From a bacterium (GTDB lineage: Bacteria > Chloroflexota > Dormibacteria > UBA8260 > Bog-877), in assembly GCA_021817185.1 (NCBI GenBank), contig JAKAVU010000059.1, positions 1-11,375 on the forward strand: a stretch of 11,375 nucleotides of DNA, given 5' to 3'. Numbering within the stretch: the stretch's first letter is position 1; the number at the start of each line of letters is the position of its first letter. Of the stretch, positions 1 to 6,968 are shown piece after piece. The notes under the pieces were generated by a model. It ran no database searches and was not told the origin of the DNA. It saw nothing but the letters and a program-made list of their open reading frames with translations. The translations under genes and the position numbers were made by a program.

Positions 1-4
1 ACGT

Positions 5-82
5 GCGTGTTGTGGGCCTGGCGAGGAGAGCGTCTGCTTCCCAAGCAGAAGGTCGCCGGTTCGAACCCGGTCTCCCGCTCCA
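5..82 (+). tRNA. tRNA-Gly(CCC) with intact 3' part and degenerate 5' half (possible att scar)
   Basis: The anticodon stem (33-37 with 45-49) is perfect and encloses the loop TTCCCAA, giving anticodon CCC (40-42) for glycine codon GGG. The T arm is a 5-bp stem (55-59 with 67-71; one G-T pair) around TTCGAAC. The acceptor 3' strand CTCCCGC (72-78), discriminator T and encoded CCA (80-82) are all present. The expected 5' acceptor strand GCGGGAG is absent. At the correct distance, bases 5-11 pair at only about 4 of 7 positions, and the D stem (14-17 with 28-31) at only 2 of 4. The 3' part is what tRNA-integrating elements duplicate, so this may be an attachment-site remnant rather than a working tRNA. 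A drifted tRNA pseudogene is the alternative. The window edge hides the context further left. Confidence 0.7.
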
Positions 83-1068
83 AGGCCAGCCGCAGGGAAT
101 GCGGCCGCGCCCTCCGTCGGCTCTGTGACGGCGTTGAGGTCCCGCAGTTTCCAGCAAACGGGACGTGGCTTTCGCTGATTCACTCCTCGTGACCCCTGCA
201 TACGACACCCTCGCACGAGTGTCAACCGCACCACCTCTTGGTTCAGGTACGACGCCATCATCATGCTCGAGAGCTTGATCGTCGCGCTGTTCCTTGGGCC
301 CCTGCCCCTCAGGCGGCGCGCTCCGCAGAGCTGGCCGGTTGCGGGGCCCCTCATCTAAGGGCCGCGATGCGTAAGCCGTCCGACTTCCTGGAACTGGCGG
401 GCTCGATTGGCCCACCGTCTTCTAGCACGGAACCTACCCCCGGGGGCGACTGGTTAGCGTGCGGTCGGAGTACCGATGAGTGCGCCCGAGGGCGCCGCGC
501 CGGAAGGCGAAGGCAGCGCGGCCGATGCTTGCGGTCGGAACCCGGCGTCGGCAGTCGATCTCTACCCGCAAACGTTAAGATGCCAGCATTGCTAAGCCCC
601 GCATCTTGCTGACCATCGCCGAAGACGGGTGGCGTGGGGTTAGGGTGTGCGCGGCCGGGACCAGCCAGGGTGATGGTGCGGTGATCGGGGTGGCTCCTCG
701 GCGGGATTTGACCTTCCACGCGTCGACTGCGTCTGCGCTTGCCACAGCATCCATCGCAGCGACCGCTGCCGGCCGGTGTGTTCCGGCGGGTGGCGGAGGG
801 TGGAGACGAGCAGCGATCGCCCCTCACTTCGGCTCAAGTGCGGACAGGGTCATTGGCGTCGACGGCTCCGCTTTCTCGGGACCGCTTCTGGGAAGGGAGG
901 CTGGCGAACGCCGGCATCGTTTTGCTCGTGGCGGCCTTTGCCGCAACGCCTATGAGAGGGCCGTGAAGTCGGATCGAGACGGTGCGTTCTGTCGTCGTTG
1001 CGCCCGGCGGTGATGTCCATCGGCGCCGGTCGGTCGGTCAGGTCCGACCCCACCCCCAGCTGAGCTCA
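83..1068. other. Gene-poor region, no recognisable gene
   Basis: Almost 1 kb lies between the tRNA fragment and the photolyase. Open frames exist on both strands (for example 238-612 plus, 351-827 minus, 606-1013 plus). Their translations are rich in Arg, Pro, Gly and Ser, lack hydrophobic-core patterning and match no family I know, so I treat them as GC-rich chance frames. A short GCGCCC-GA-GGGCGC inverted repeat is at 482-495; it has no T tract and no gene directly upstream. I see no integrase, transposase or tRNA here. Decayed mobile DNA would fit the position beside the tRNA fragment, but that is inference. Confidence 0.5.
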
Positions 1069-2478
1069 GTGGAACCTGCGATCCACTGGTTCCGGCGCGA
1101 CCTGCGGCTGACCGACCACCAAGCCCTCGCCAAAGCGGGCGAAGAGGGCCGGCCGGTGATCGGGCTCTTCGTGCTTGACCCAGCCATACTTCACGGCCCT
1201 GACGCGGGGAGGAGCCGGCTGGCATACCTGCTGGAGGCTCTCGCCTCCCTGGACGAAGGGCTTCGGCGTCGCGGCTCGGCGCTGGTGATCCGGAGTGGGG
1301 ACCCGCGTGAAGTGGTGCCCAATCTGGCAGCGGAAACCGGCGCTCGATTGGTCACCGCGGTTCGGGACTTCACCCCCCACGCCAGAAGCCGCGACCGGGC
1401 CGTTGCAAGCTTGCTCGCCCGGGACGGGCGGTCCCTGTGGCTGTCGGGGGAGCAGCTGGTGCTGGATCCAACGGGGCTCCCGCCGCTGCGGACATTCGCA
1501 GCCTCCAGGAGGCGCTTCCACTCCACCGTTCTCGAAGGCTTCGGCCCTACCGTCTCTGCTCCTCACCTCTTGGGTGTGGCGGAGCTCCCGAGGAGCGACG
1601 CCATGCCGAGGCCCACTCAGTTCGGGGTGCGTCCGCTGGATCGGGTGCTGGAGGCGGGAGAGGGTGCCGCGGCCAACCGTCTGCGCACGTTCGTCGACCG
1701 ACGACTGAGCGGGTACGCAACCGACCGGGAGGATCCCGGCGCGGACGCCACCTCCCGACTCTCTGCCGACCTGCATTTCGGCACCATCTCGGTGCGGACC
1801 GTGATCCGGGCGGTGGTTGAGGCGGTCGGTGCCGTTCCACACCTTGCCGGTGGGGCGAGTCGATGGCTAGACCAACTGGCCTGGCGCGACTTCTTGGCCG
1901 CCACGCTCTGGCACTTTCCGGAGGTTGCCAAGCGGGAGTACAAGCCGGAGCTTCGCAACCTGGCGTGGCCGGGCACCCCGGAGGCTCTCCTGGCCTGGAA
2001 GCAGGGCCTGACGGGCTACCCGATGGTGGACGCAGCGATGCGTCAACTTCAAGCCGAGCACTTCATGCACAACCGCTGCCGCATGATCGCCGCCTCCTTC
2101 CTGGTCAAGGACCTGCATCTCGACTGGCGCCACGGCGAAAGCCATTTCATGCGAGAACTGGTCGATGGGGACCTGGCCAACAACAACGGAGGGTGGCAGT
2201 GGGTGGCCGGGACCGGGCTCGACGCGCAGCCCTTCTTCCGCATCCTCAACCCTGTGCTGCAGGGGGAGACCCACGATCCCTCAGGTGCCTACGTGCGCCG
2301 CTGGGTGCCGGAGATCCGTCACCTGCCGGATCGCTACATCCACCGCCCCTGGGAAGCCACAAACCCGCCCGCTGCCTACCCCGAGCGCATCGTCGATCAC
2401 GCTCGCGAACGGCGGGTCGCTCTGGAGCTCTACCGTGCCTGTGCCCGACCGGCGATCGGCAATTCAACTCGGAGCTGA
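1069..2478 (+). CDS. phr: Deoxyribodipyrimidine photolyase / cryptochrome-family flavoprotein
   Basis: This is a 469-aa member of the class I photolyase family, which uses blue light and reduced FAD to split UV-induced pyrimidine dimers in DNA. The N-terminal alpha/beta antenna domain opens with IHWFRRDLRLTDH (residues 4-16) and contains LFVLDPAIL. The C-terminal FAD domain has the family signatures in order: YATDREDPGADATSRLS from residue 216, WLDQLAWRDF, GYPMVDAAMRQL, HNRCRMI, DWRHGESHFM, and NNNGGWQWVAGTG with Trp376 and Trp378. It ends with the typical DPSGAYVRRWVPEI block. The Trp residues near the FAD site agree with the electron-transfer chain of the family. The GTG at 1069 was chosen because homology begins immediately after it; an in-frame GTG at 982 would add 29 residues unlike the family. 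Neither start has a good Shine-Dalgarno sequence. CPD photolyase is more likely than cryptochrome, but the sequence alone does not separate them. Confidence 0.93.
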   Translation: MEPAIHWFRRDLRLTDHQALAKAGEEGRPVIGLFVLDPAILHGPDAGRSRLAYLLEALASLDEGLRRRGSALVIRSGDPREVVPNLAAETGARLVTAVRDFTPHARSRDRAVASLLARDGRSLWLSGEQLVLDPTGLPPLRTFAASRRRFHSTVLEGFGPTVSAPHLLGVAELPRSDAMPRPTQFGVRPLDRVLEAGEGAAANRLRTFVDRRLSGYATDREDPGADATSRLSADLHFGTISVRTVIRAVVEAVGAVPHLAGGASRWLDQLAWRDFLAATLWHFPEVAKREYKPELRNLAWPGTPEALLAWKQGLTGYPMVDAAMRQLQAEHFMHNRCRMIAASFLVKDLHLDWRHGESHFMRELVDGDLANNNGGWQWVAGTGLDAQPFFRILNPVLQGETHDPSGAYVRRWVPEIRHLPDRYIHRPWEATNPPAAYPERIVDHARERRVALELYRACARPAIGNSTRS

Positions 2479-3362
2479 GCTCCCGCTGGGACCTGGGATT
2501 GCGTCGACGCGGAGCAACAGGACGCCGGGATGCCCGGGGGGACGGAGAGCAGGGGAGCGCAGCCGGCGTGGTAGCGAAGCGAGCGCCGAAGTGGGCGACG
2601 GCCAAGTAGCCCGTATCGATGCGTCCCAGCGCGCGGCACCCGAAGTCCCGGGATGGTTGCAAGTGGGGGTGATTATTCCCGCAGCTCCTTCCGCTCGGCG
2701 TCGACCCGAATTCCACGGGCCCGCAGTGCCCTTGTTCGACGCCATCGCCCCCTCCCCGGACGATTCACGGTGGGCGTCGGCGGGGCGGATGGTGACCTGA
2801 TCGAAGCCTGCATCCAGCTCCTCCCAGCGTAGTCCGCCCGCGCCACCGGCTTGCCAAGTCGAGATTGGCCGGGCGCCTACCCGGCGCAGACCCATCAACG
2901 CTGCCCTTGCCTCGGCTTCATCGGACCAACCGGCTGGACCGTCGCCTACCAATCGGGCGGCCGCCACCATCGCGGCCATGTCCCACGGCGCTGATCCCGG
3001 GCCAGCTTCGAGCGTGCGATTCGGAACTGGCCGCGCGACCCTTCACGGATCACTGGCCCGGACCACAGGTCGCGGCGGCTTAGACGCGCTGGCCCTGAAT
3101 TCAGGTTCGTCGCGAAGGCGCCTGGCACCCAACCGAGGAGGTGGTCGATCGAACGGGGTCAGTCACCCCCAGATTGCCCAGCTCTTGACGAGCGCAGCAA
3201 GCTGGTCGCCTCAACTCGGGGGGACGCCCGAGCGCGTCGGCGTGGGTTGTTCTCGGATCTCGCGGGAGGCGCCTGGCCCCGGCTGTCGGATTCACGGCCC
3301 CTTGCCCGTAGAGTGAGTGAACGGCGGTCGATGGCACCGCCCCCACGAACTGAGGAGTCCGA
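2479..3362. other. Long gene-poor spacer, no convincing gene
   Basis: About 880 nt separate the photolyase stop from the DGPF gene. Only low-quality open frames are seen, among them a 171-codon minus-strand frame (2464-2979) that also runs into the end of the photolyase. Its N-terminal part (around the stretch LRWEELDAGFDQVTIRP) has a fairly protein-like composition, so a decayed gene is possible, but I recognise no family. The right end carries the putative promoter and ribosome binding site of the DGPF gene. No terminator hairpin with a T tract was seen behind the photolyase. Confidence 0.45.
3284..3310 (+). promoter_or_regulatory. Candidate ECF-type promoter for the DGPF gene
   Basis: TGTCGG (3284-3289) is followed after 17 nt by CGTA (3307-3310). 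From memory, the published ECF42 target motif is TGTCGA at -35 and CGA/TC at -10, so this is one mismatch in each box, with spacing normal for ECF promoters. Transcription would start near 3317, leaving a leader of about 46 nt before the ATG at 3363. Short degenerate motifs occur by chance in GC-rich DNA, so this is a suggestion. It would mean the sigma factor downstream controls its DGPF partner. Confidence 0.3.
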
Positions 3363-3755
3363 ATGGCCCAGTATCTCATCTACTTCAACGACGAGTGGGT
3401 GACCGAGGCGAGCGACGAGGAGTGGCAGGAGCGATCCCGGCGGGTGGGCGCCCTACGCGAGGAGATGAAAGCGGCCGGGGTTTATATCTTCGGAGGCGGC
3501 CTCGACAACGACGCGGCGGTCTTCCACGTGGAGCCGCGCGGTGGCGCGCCTGTCTTCACCGATGGGCCATATGCGGAGACTAAGGAGACCTTCGGTGGCT
3601 TTGCCGCCGTGGAGGTGGCCGACGAGAGCGCCGCACGGTACTGGGCGGGGAAGATCGCGGTGGCCTGCGACTGGCCGCAGGAGGTGCGAATCTTCCGAGA
3701 TCGTGTTCCGACGCCGGATGCCGACCGCCGCGGCGACGCTACCCAAACGGGCTGA
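3363..3755 (+). CDS. DGPF/YCII-related domain protein (ECF42 sigma partner)
   Basis: This 130-aa soluble protein belongs to the YCII/DGPF superfamily, small ferredoxin-like alpha/beta domains of unknown biochemical function. It begins MAQYLIYFNDEW, and the diagnostic block DGPYAETKE starts at Asp67, followed by GGFAAVEVADESAA. The ATG at 3363 has a clear ribosome binding site, GAGGAG at 3352-3357, 5 nt upstream. DGPF proteins are the standard genomic neighbours of ECF42 sigma factors, and one follows here on the same strand, though 234 nt away. The last 15 or so residues (rich in Asp, Arg and Thr) lie beyond the usual domain. A role as target, sensor or accessory of the sigma factor is plausible from context only. 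Confidence 0.88.
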   Translation: MAQYLIYFNDEWVTEASDEEWQERSRRVGALREEMKAAGVYIFGGGLDNDAAVFHVEPRGGAPVFTDGPYAETKETFGGFAAVEVADESAARYWAGKIAVACDWPQEVRIFRDRVPTPDADRRGDATQTG

Positions 3756-3764
3756 GATGTCCCA

Positions 3765-3788
3765 GCGCCCGATGTCGGTGCCGGGCGC
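3765..3788 (+). other. Inverted repeat just after the DGPF gene
   Basis: GCGCCCG (3765-3771) and CGGGCGC (3782-3788) form a perfect 7-bp GC stem with a 10-nt loop, 9 nt after the DGPF stop codon. No T tract follows, so it is not a textbook intrinsic terminator. It could attenuate transcription or protect the mRNA end between the DGPF and sigma genes. Chance is a real alternative at this GC content. Confidence 0.35.
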
Positions 3789-3989
3789 CCATGACAATCG
3801 GCGTCGACGGTGCGTGTCTAGCCCCTTCTATCCCAATGGGGCTCACCTGGACGCGAAGGAGTCCGTGGGTGCAATATCGGCGGATCCGGCGCCGAACCCT
3901 GACTGCGCACTGCAACTGGCCGTCCTGACCTGGGCGCCGTGCTGCCCAGGGATTGCGGACCGTCCGTTCCTGGGGCTGGTCCAGTCGCG

Positions 3990-5411
3990 GTGATCGAGGA
4001 AATCTATCGCGCCGAGTGGCCCCGAGTGGTGGCCGCTTTGTCCCGACGCTTCGGGGACCTCGACCTCGCCGAGGACGCAGCGAGCGAGGCCTTCCTTGCC
4101 GCTGTCGCGACATGGGGCGCGGGTGGCACCACACCTCCGGCCAACCCGGGCGGTTGGCTGATGACGACTGCCACGCGGAAGGCGATAGATCGCCTCCGCC
4201 GCGAGTCCCAACGGCGGGTCAAGCACGCGCAGGCGGCGCTACTGCAACCGAAGCCCGGGCCCCCGCACGCCGTCGAGGACGACCAACTCCGTCTGATCTT
4301 CACCTGCGCCCATCCGGCACTGGCATCGGAGGCTCGACTGGCACTCACGCTGCGCTTGGTCGCTGGACTCACGGTGGCAGAGATCGCTCGCGCTTTGATG
4401 TCCAGCGAGGCGGCGATCGGGCAACGAATCACCAGAGCCAAGGCCAAAATCCGGGATGGACATATTCCGTTCGTGGTTCCCGAGCGGCCCGCCGAACGCG
4501 TGCCCGACGTTCTTGCAGTCATCTACCTCATCTTCAACGAGGGTTATCTCCCCGGCAGTGACACCGACGTGCGCGTCGATCTGTCCGACGAGGCGATTCG
4601 ACTGGCCCGGCTGCTGGCCAAGCTGCTGCCGGACGAACTGGAGGTGGTGGGGCTGCTGGCCCTGCTGCTCCTGATCGACGCGCGCCGCCCGGCTCGCATC
4701 GACGCCTCGGGGGAGTTGGTGACACTCGACCAACAGGACCGATCTCGGTGGGACTGGACGCTCATCGGTGAGGGACACGCCCTGGTACGAGCCTGCATCC
4801 GTGCCAACCGCCCTGGGCCGTACCAGATCCAAGCGGCCATCAACGCTGTCCACACCGCCACCCCCGCGTTCCCGGAAACCGACTGGCACACGCTCGCGAA
4901 GCTCTACGACCAGCTGTACGCACTCACTCCCACCCCGATCGTGGCGCTCAACCGGGCCGTGGTCACCGCCGAGCTGGCCGGGCCAGAGACGGCGCTGGCC
5001 GCGATCGACCGGCTGCCGCTGGACACTTACCACGCTTTCCACGCGGCCCGCGCCGAACTGCTCCGCCGGATCGGGCGCCGGGCCGAGGCGGAGGCGGCAT
5101 ACGCCCGGGCAATCGACCTGGCAGGCAATGCCGCTGAGCTCCGCTATCTGGAGCGCCGCCGTGCTGAACTCGTGGCCAGCAGGCCAAGCTCTTCGGCAGT
5201 CGGCGCCTCAAGACGCATCCAGGTGCGGCCATGGACGGGTCCCCAGCCGCGTTGCGTCGGGCACCGTGAGGGTCCGCCACTCGGTCGCTGCCGGGACCTG
5301 GCTAAGGGCGCGGGAAACCCTGTCTCTGATGTTCCACTTGGGGCCGGACGGGGCAGTCAGCCAGATGATCGTTCACCAGCCCCAGGGACTGCATCAAGGA
5401 GTAGGCACTGA
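3990..5411 (+). CDS. ECF42-type RNA polymerase sigma factor with DUF6596/TPR C-terminal extension
   Basis: This 473-aa protein would direct RNA polymerase to a small stress-related regulon. Sigma region 2 fills roughly residues 1-75 (EDAASEAFLAA from Glu28). After the family marker LRLIFTCAHPAL, region 4 spans about 105-155, with the helix-turn-helix around LTVAEIARAL (from Leu127) and IGQRITRAKAKIR. The DUF6596 signature IYLIFNEGY starts at Ile178, and TPR-like helices follow (ALNRAV at 319-324, then HAARAELLRRIGRRAEAEAAYARA). Family-like sequence ends near residue 395; the remaining 78 or so residues look like read-through, and the last 110 nt lie antisense to the glycosylase gene. The GTG at 3990 was chosen because homology starts at once (VIEEIYRAEW); an in-frame GTG at 3939 is the alternative. 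No anti-sigma gene is present. In this group the C-terminal extension is thought to be needed for activity. Confidence 0.9.
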   Translation: MIEEIYRAEWPRVVAALSRRFGDLDLAEDAASEAFLAAVATWGAGGTTPPANPGGWLMTTATRKAIDRLRRESQRRVKHAQAALLQPKPGPPHAVEDDQLRLIFTCAHPALASEARLALTLRLVAGLTVAEIARALMSSEAAIGQRITRAKAKIRDGHIPFVVPERPAERVPDVLAVIYLIFNEGYLPGSDTDVRVDLSDEAIRLARLLAKLLPDELEVVGLLALLLLIDARRPARIDASGELVTLDQQDRSRWDWTLIGEGHALVRACIRANRPGPYQIQAAINAVHTATPAFPETDWHTLAKLYDQLYALTPTPIVALNRAVVTAELAGPETALAAIDRLPLDTYHAFHAARAELLRRIGRRAEAEAAYARAIDLAGNAAELRYLERRRAELVASRPSSSAVGASRRIQVRPWTGPQPRCVGHREGPPLGRCRDLAKGAGNPVSDVPLGAGRGSQPDDRSPAPGTASRSRH

Positions 5412-5913
5412 CCGCACCCACGAAGCCGAACCCCCGACGCTTGAGCTCTCGCGCTAGGGCGGCCGACTCCGGGATCGACTGGGGGATGTCGGCCATGGTG
5501 CGGGGAGGGGGGACCGGTGCGGGCTCGTGGTCCCAGCACAGCTTCGCCAACGACTGCCCCGCGTCCTGGAGGCGCAGAGTGGCCCGCGCATTGGCAACCG
5601 CGGCCCGGATCTTGCCCGGATGGCGCACGATGGCCCGGTCCTGGAGCAGTCGGCTCACATCTCGCTCGCCGAACTGCGCGACCAGGGCGGGTTCGAAGTC
5701 ACGGAAGGCGCGCCTGAAGGCGCTTCGCTTGCGCAGGATGGTGATCCAGGAAAGGCCGCTCTGGAAGCCTTCCAGGCAGATCCGCTCGAGCACCAGCCGG
5801 TCATCAGCCACTGGTCTGCCCCACTCGTGGTCATGGTAGGCAAGGTACTCGTCCGCGGAATGGGCCCAGGGGCAGCGCGGGTCCGGACTCTCGCGTTCTG
5901 CTCCAACTGCCAC
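5302..5913 (-). CDS. tag: DNA-3-methyladenine glycosylase I
   Basis: This 203-aa enzyme starts base-excision repair by removing 3-methyladenine from alkylated DNA. It is close to the usual family length of about 190 aa. The four zinc-snap ligands of E. coli Tag are all present: Cys14 (CPW), His27 (YHDHEWG), His183 and Cys187 (VNDHLADC). The catalytic Glu equivalent is Glu48 in CLEGFQSGLSWITIL, with conserved KIRAAVANA and GFGFVGAVSAYSLMQS further on. The GTG at 5913 is the only fitting start. The best Shine-Dalgarno match on this strand, GGAGGT at 5931-5936, sits 17 nt upstream, wider than usual, so translation may be weak. The gene converges on the sigma gene, and their 3' ends overlap by 110 nt. 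Confidence 0.94.
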   Translation of the reverse strand: MAVGAERESPDPRCPWAHSADEYLAYHDHEWGRPVADDRLVLERICLEGFQSGLSWITILRKRSAFRRAFRDFEPALVAQFGERDVSRLLQDRAIVRHPGKIRAAVANARATLRLQDAGQSLAKLCWDHEPAPVPPPRTMADIPQSIPESAALARELKRRGFGFVGAVSAYSLMQSLGLVNDHLADCPVRPQVEHQRQGFPRP

Positions 5914-6038
5914 GACGGCAACGGTATCGCACCTCCATCGGCCTCCCGATAGGGCTCTCCTCGCGCCCGGGGAGCACCGGCGGCAGCAGGGCAGCGGCTT
6001 CGGTCCGGTGCTCAGGTCAGGCTGGGCCGAGTTGGGAT

Positions 6039-6067
6039 CTGACAGATTCCGGGTTCCTGCCTAGGAT
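6039..6067 (+). promoter_or_regulatory. Housekeeping-type promoter for the small metallopeptidase gene
   Basis: CTGACA (6039-6044; 5 of 6 to TTGACA) and TAGGAT (6062-6067, a common actinobacterial -10) are separated by an ideal 17 nt. Initiation would fall near 6074, giving a leader of about 50 nt with GGAG at 6110-6113 before the ATG at 6123. The site lies in the divergent gap between the glycosylase and peptidase genes, exactly where a promoter is needed. Confidence 0.5.
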
Positions 6068-6122
6068 CGAAGCAGGGGCGGAAGGGTACTGGAGACGGCG
6101 TCGGCAGTGGAGTTGGCAAGCC

Positions 6123-6557
6123 ATGGTAGTGATCTGGGCGACGTTGGTCGTCGCTCTGGTGGTGCACGAGGGGTCCCACTACCTCCTGCTCCGGTGGGCC
6201 GGGCTGCACCCCCGCCCCTCCTTCCACTTCCCCGGCCTCGGATGGCGATTCAACACGGGTCACGCCAGCGCCCATCAGCTGATGGACATCTGGCTGGTGG
6301 GGCCGATCATGGAGAGCCTGGTCTGGGCCACGGCGGCCCTGCTTTTTTCGGCATGGGCGTGGGAGCTGCTGCTCGTGATGGGGATCGAGCTGGGCACCAA
6401 TCTGGCGCTGCCGGGGAGTGACGGACGCCGGGTGCTCAGACTCTGGCGCAGCACCAGCGCCAGGGGTGCGGGTGGCGCCTCTTCGAGATGCGGCGGGGGG
6501 GTGCCCGATTCGACCAGTGGCTTGCACGCCGGCCCCACCGTCGGCTCTCGGCGCTGA
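6123..6557 (+). CDS. Minimal M50/site-2-protease-like membrane metallopeptidase
   Basis: This 144-aa membrane protein carries the three zinc ligands expected of an intramembrane M50 peptidase. HEGSH (residues 15-19) sits inside the first hydrophobic segment (about 2-24). The third ligand is probably Asp100 in NLALPGSDGRR (93-103), which matches the family pattern N-x-x-P-x-x-D-G. A second hydrophobic stretch with LVGPIMES (58-65) and a third (about 79-97) complete the core. Nothing resembling a PDZ, CBS or other regulatory domain is present, and the C-terminal 40 residues are low-complexity Gly, Ser and Arg. M50 enzymes usually have 200-450 residues, so this is an unusually small core. The ATG at 6123 has GGAG 9 nt upstream and a good promoter. 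The substrate is unknown; there is no anti-sigma gene in the window to serve as target. A non-proteolytic relative cannot be excluded. Confidence 0.72.
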   Translation: MVVIWATLVVALVVHEGSHYLLLRWAGLHPRPSFHFPGLGWRFNTGHASAHQLMDIWLVGPIMESLVWATAALLFSAWAWELLLVMGIELGTNLALPGSDGRRVLRLWRSTSARGAGGASSRCGGGVPDSTSGLHAGPTVGSRR

Positions 6558-6566
6558 GCACAGCGA

Positions 6567-6586
6567 CGGGACCCGACCGGGTCCCG
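6567..6586 (+). terminator. Hairpin downstream of the metallopeptidase gene (probable terminator)
   Basis: CGGGACCC and GGGTCCCG form a perfect 8-bp stem with a GACC tetraloop, 9 nt after the stop codon. The T tract is missing (CTACTTA follows), which is common for actinobacterial terminators of this shape. The stem is symmetrical and would act on either strand, but only the plus strand has a gene ending here. Confidence 0.5.
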
Positions 6587-6968
6587 CTACTTACACCAAC
6601 ATACGGGGCGTGATCCCATCCGCTGCTGGGCCTTGGCGGTCGCGGCTGGAAGGCGGGGTGCACGCGGGGCCGTGACAGGGGGGACGAGCGCCCCTTCGTT
6701 GGACAAGACCCGTGCTGCTAGCACCGGAGCGGCGGCGCCGCCCGCCGACGAGGCTGTGGTTGACGCGGGCCGGTCACCGGGAGAGGCTGCCTAGCTAACT
6801 CGAAGGGGACGCCCGCGACGGTGACGACTGCCCGATATGTTGGGGCGACGCGGCGGATCCTGCCCGGGTCCACTTGCCAGATCAAGTTCTCAGCCCTATG
6901 GTGAGCGCAGCGTCGTGTGGCCCGGGATTGGGCGCGCTCGGCTGCGGGAGCGGCTTTGGGAGTGGCGA
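6587..6968. other. Leader region of the ligase operon
   Basis: The 380 nt between the hairpin and the first ligase gene hold no convincing gene. A weak promoter candidate is TTGACG (6760-6765) followed after 17 nt by GAGGCT (6783-6788), which lacks the usual first T of the -10. A small imperfect inverted repeat, GTGCT-GCT-AGCAC, lies near 6713-6725. If the weak promoter is used, the leader before the ATG at 6969 would be about 175 nt, long enough for leader-mediated control, though I recognise no riboswitch. Confidence 0.35.

Noticed and set aside
482..495. GCGCCC-GA-GGGCGC inverted repeat as a terminator
   Set aside because: The stem is short with a 2-nt loop, there is no T tract, and no gene ends nearby; likely chance in GC-rich sequence.
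351..827. 158-codon minus-strand open frame in the gene-poor region
   Set aside because: Arg/Pro/Ser-rich translation with no hydrophobic pattern or known motif, and overlapping equally open frames on the other strand; expected from GC content.
6837..6968. Upstream extension of the first ATP-grasp gene from an ATG at 6837
   Set aside because: The extra 44 residues are Arg/Gly/Ser-rich and unlike the fold, while the ATG at 6969 has a well-spaced GGGAG and starts directly into the first beta strand.
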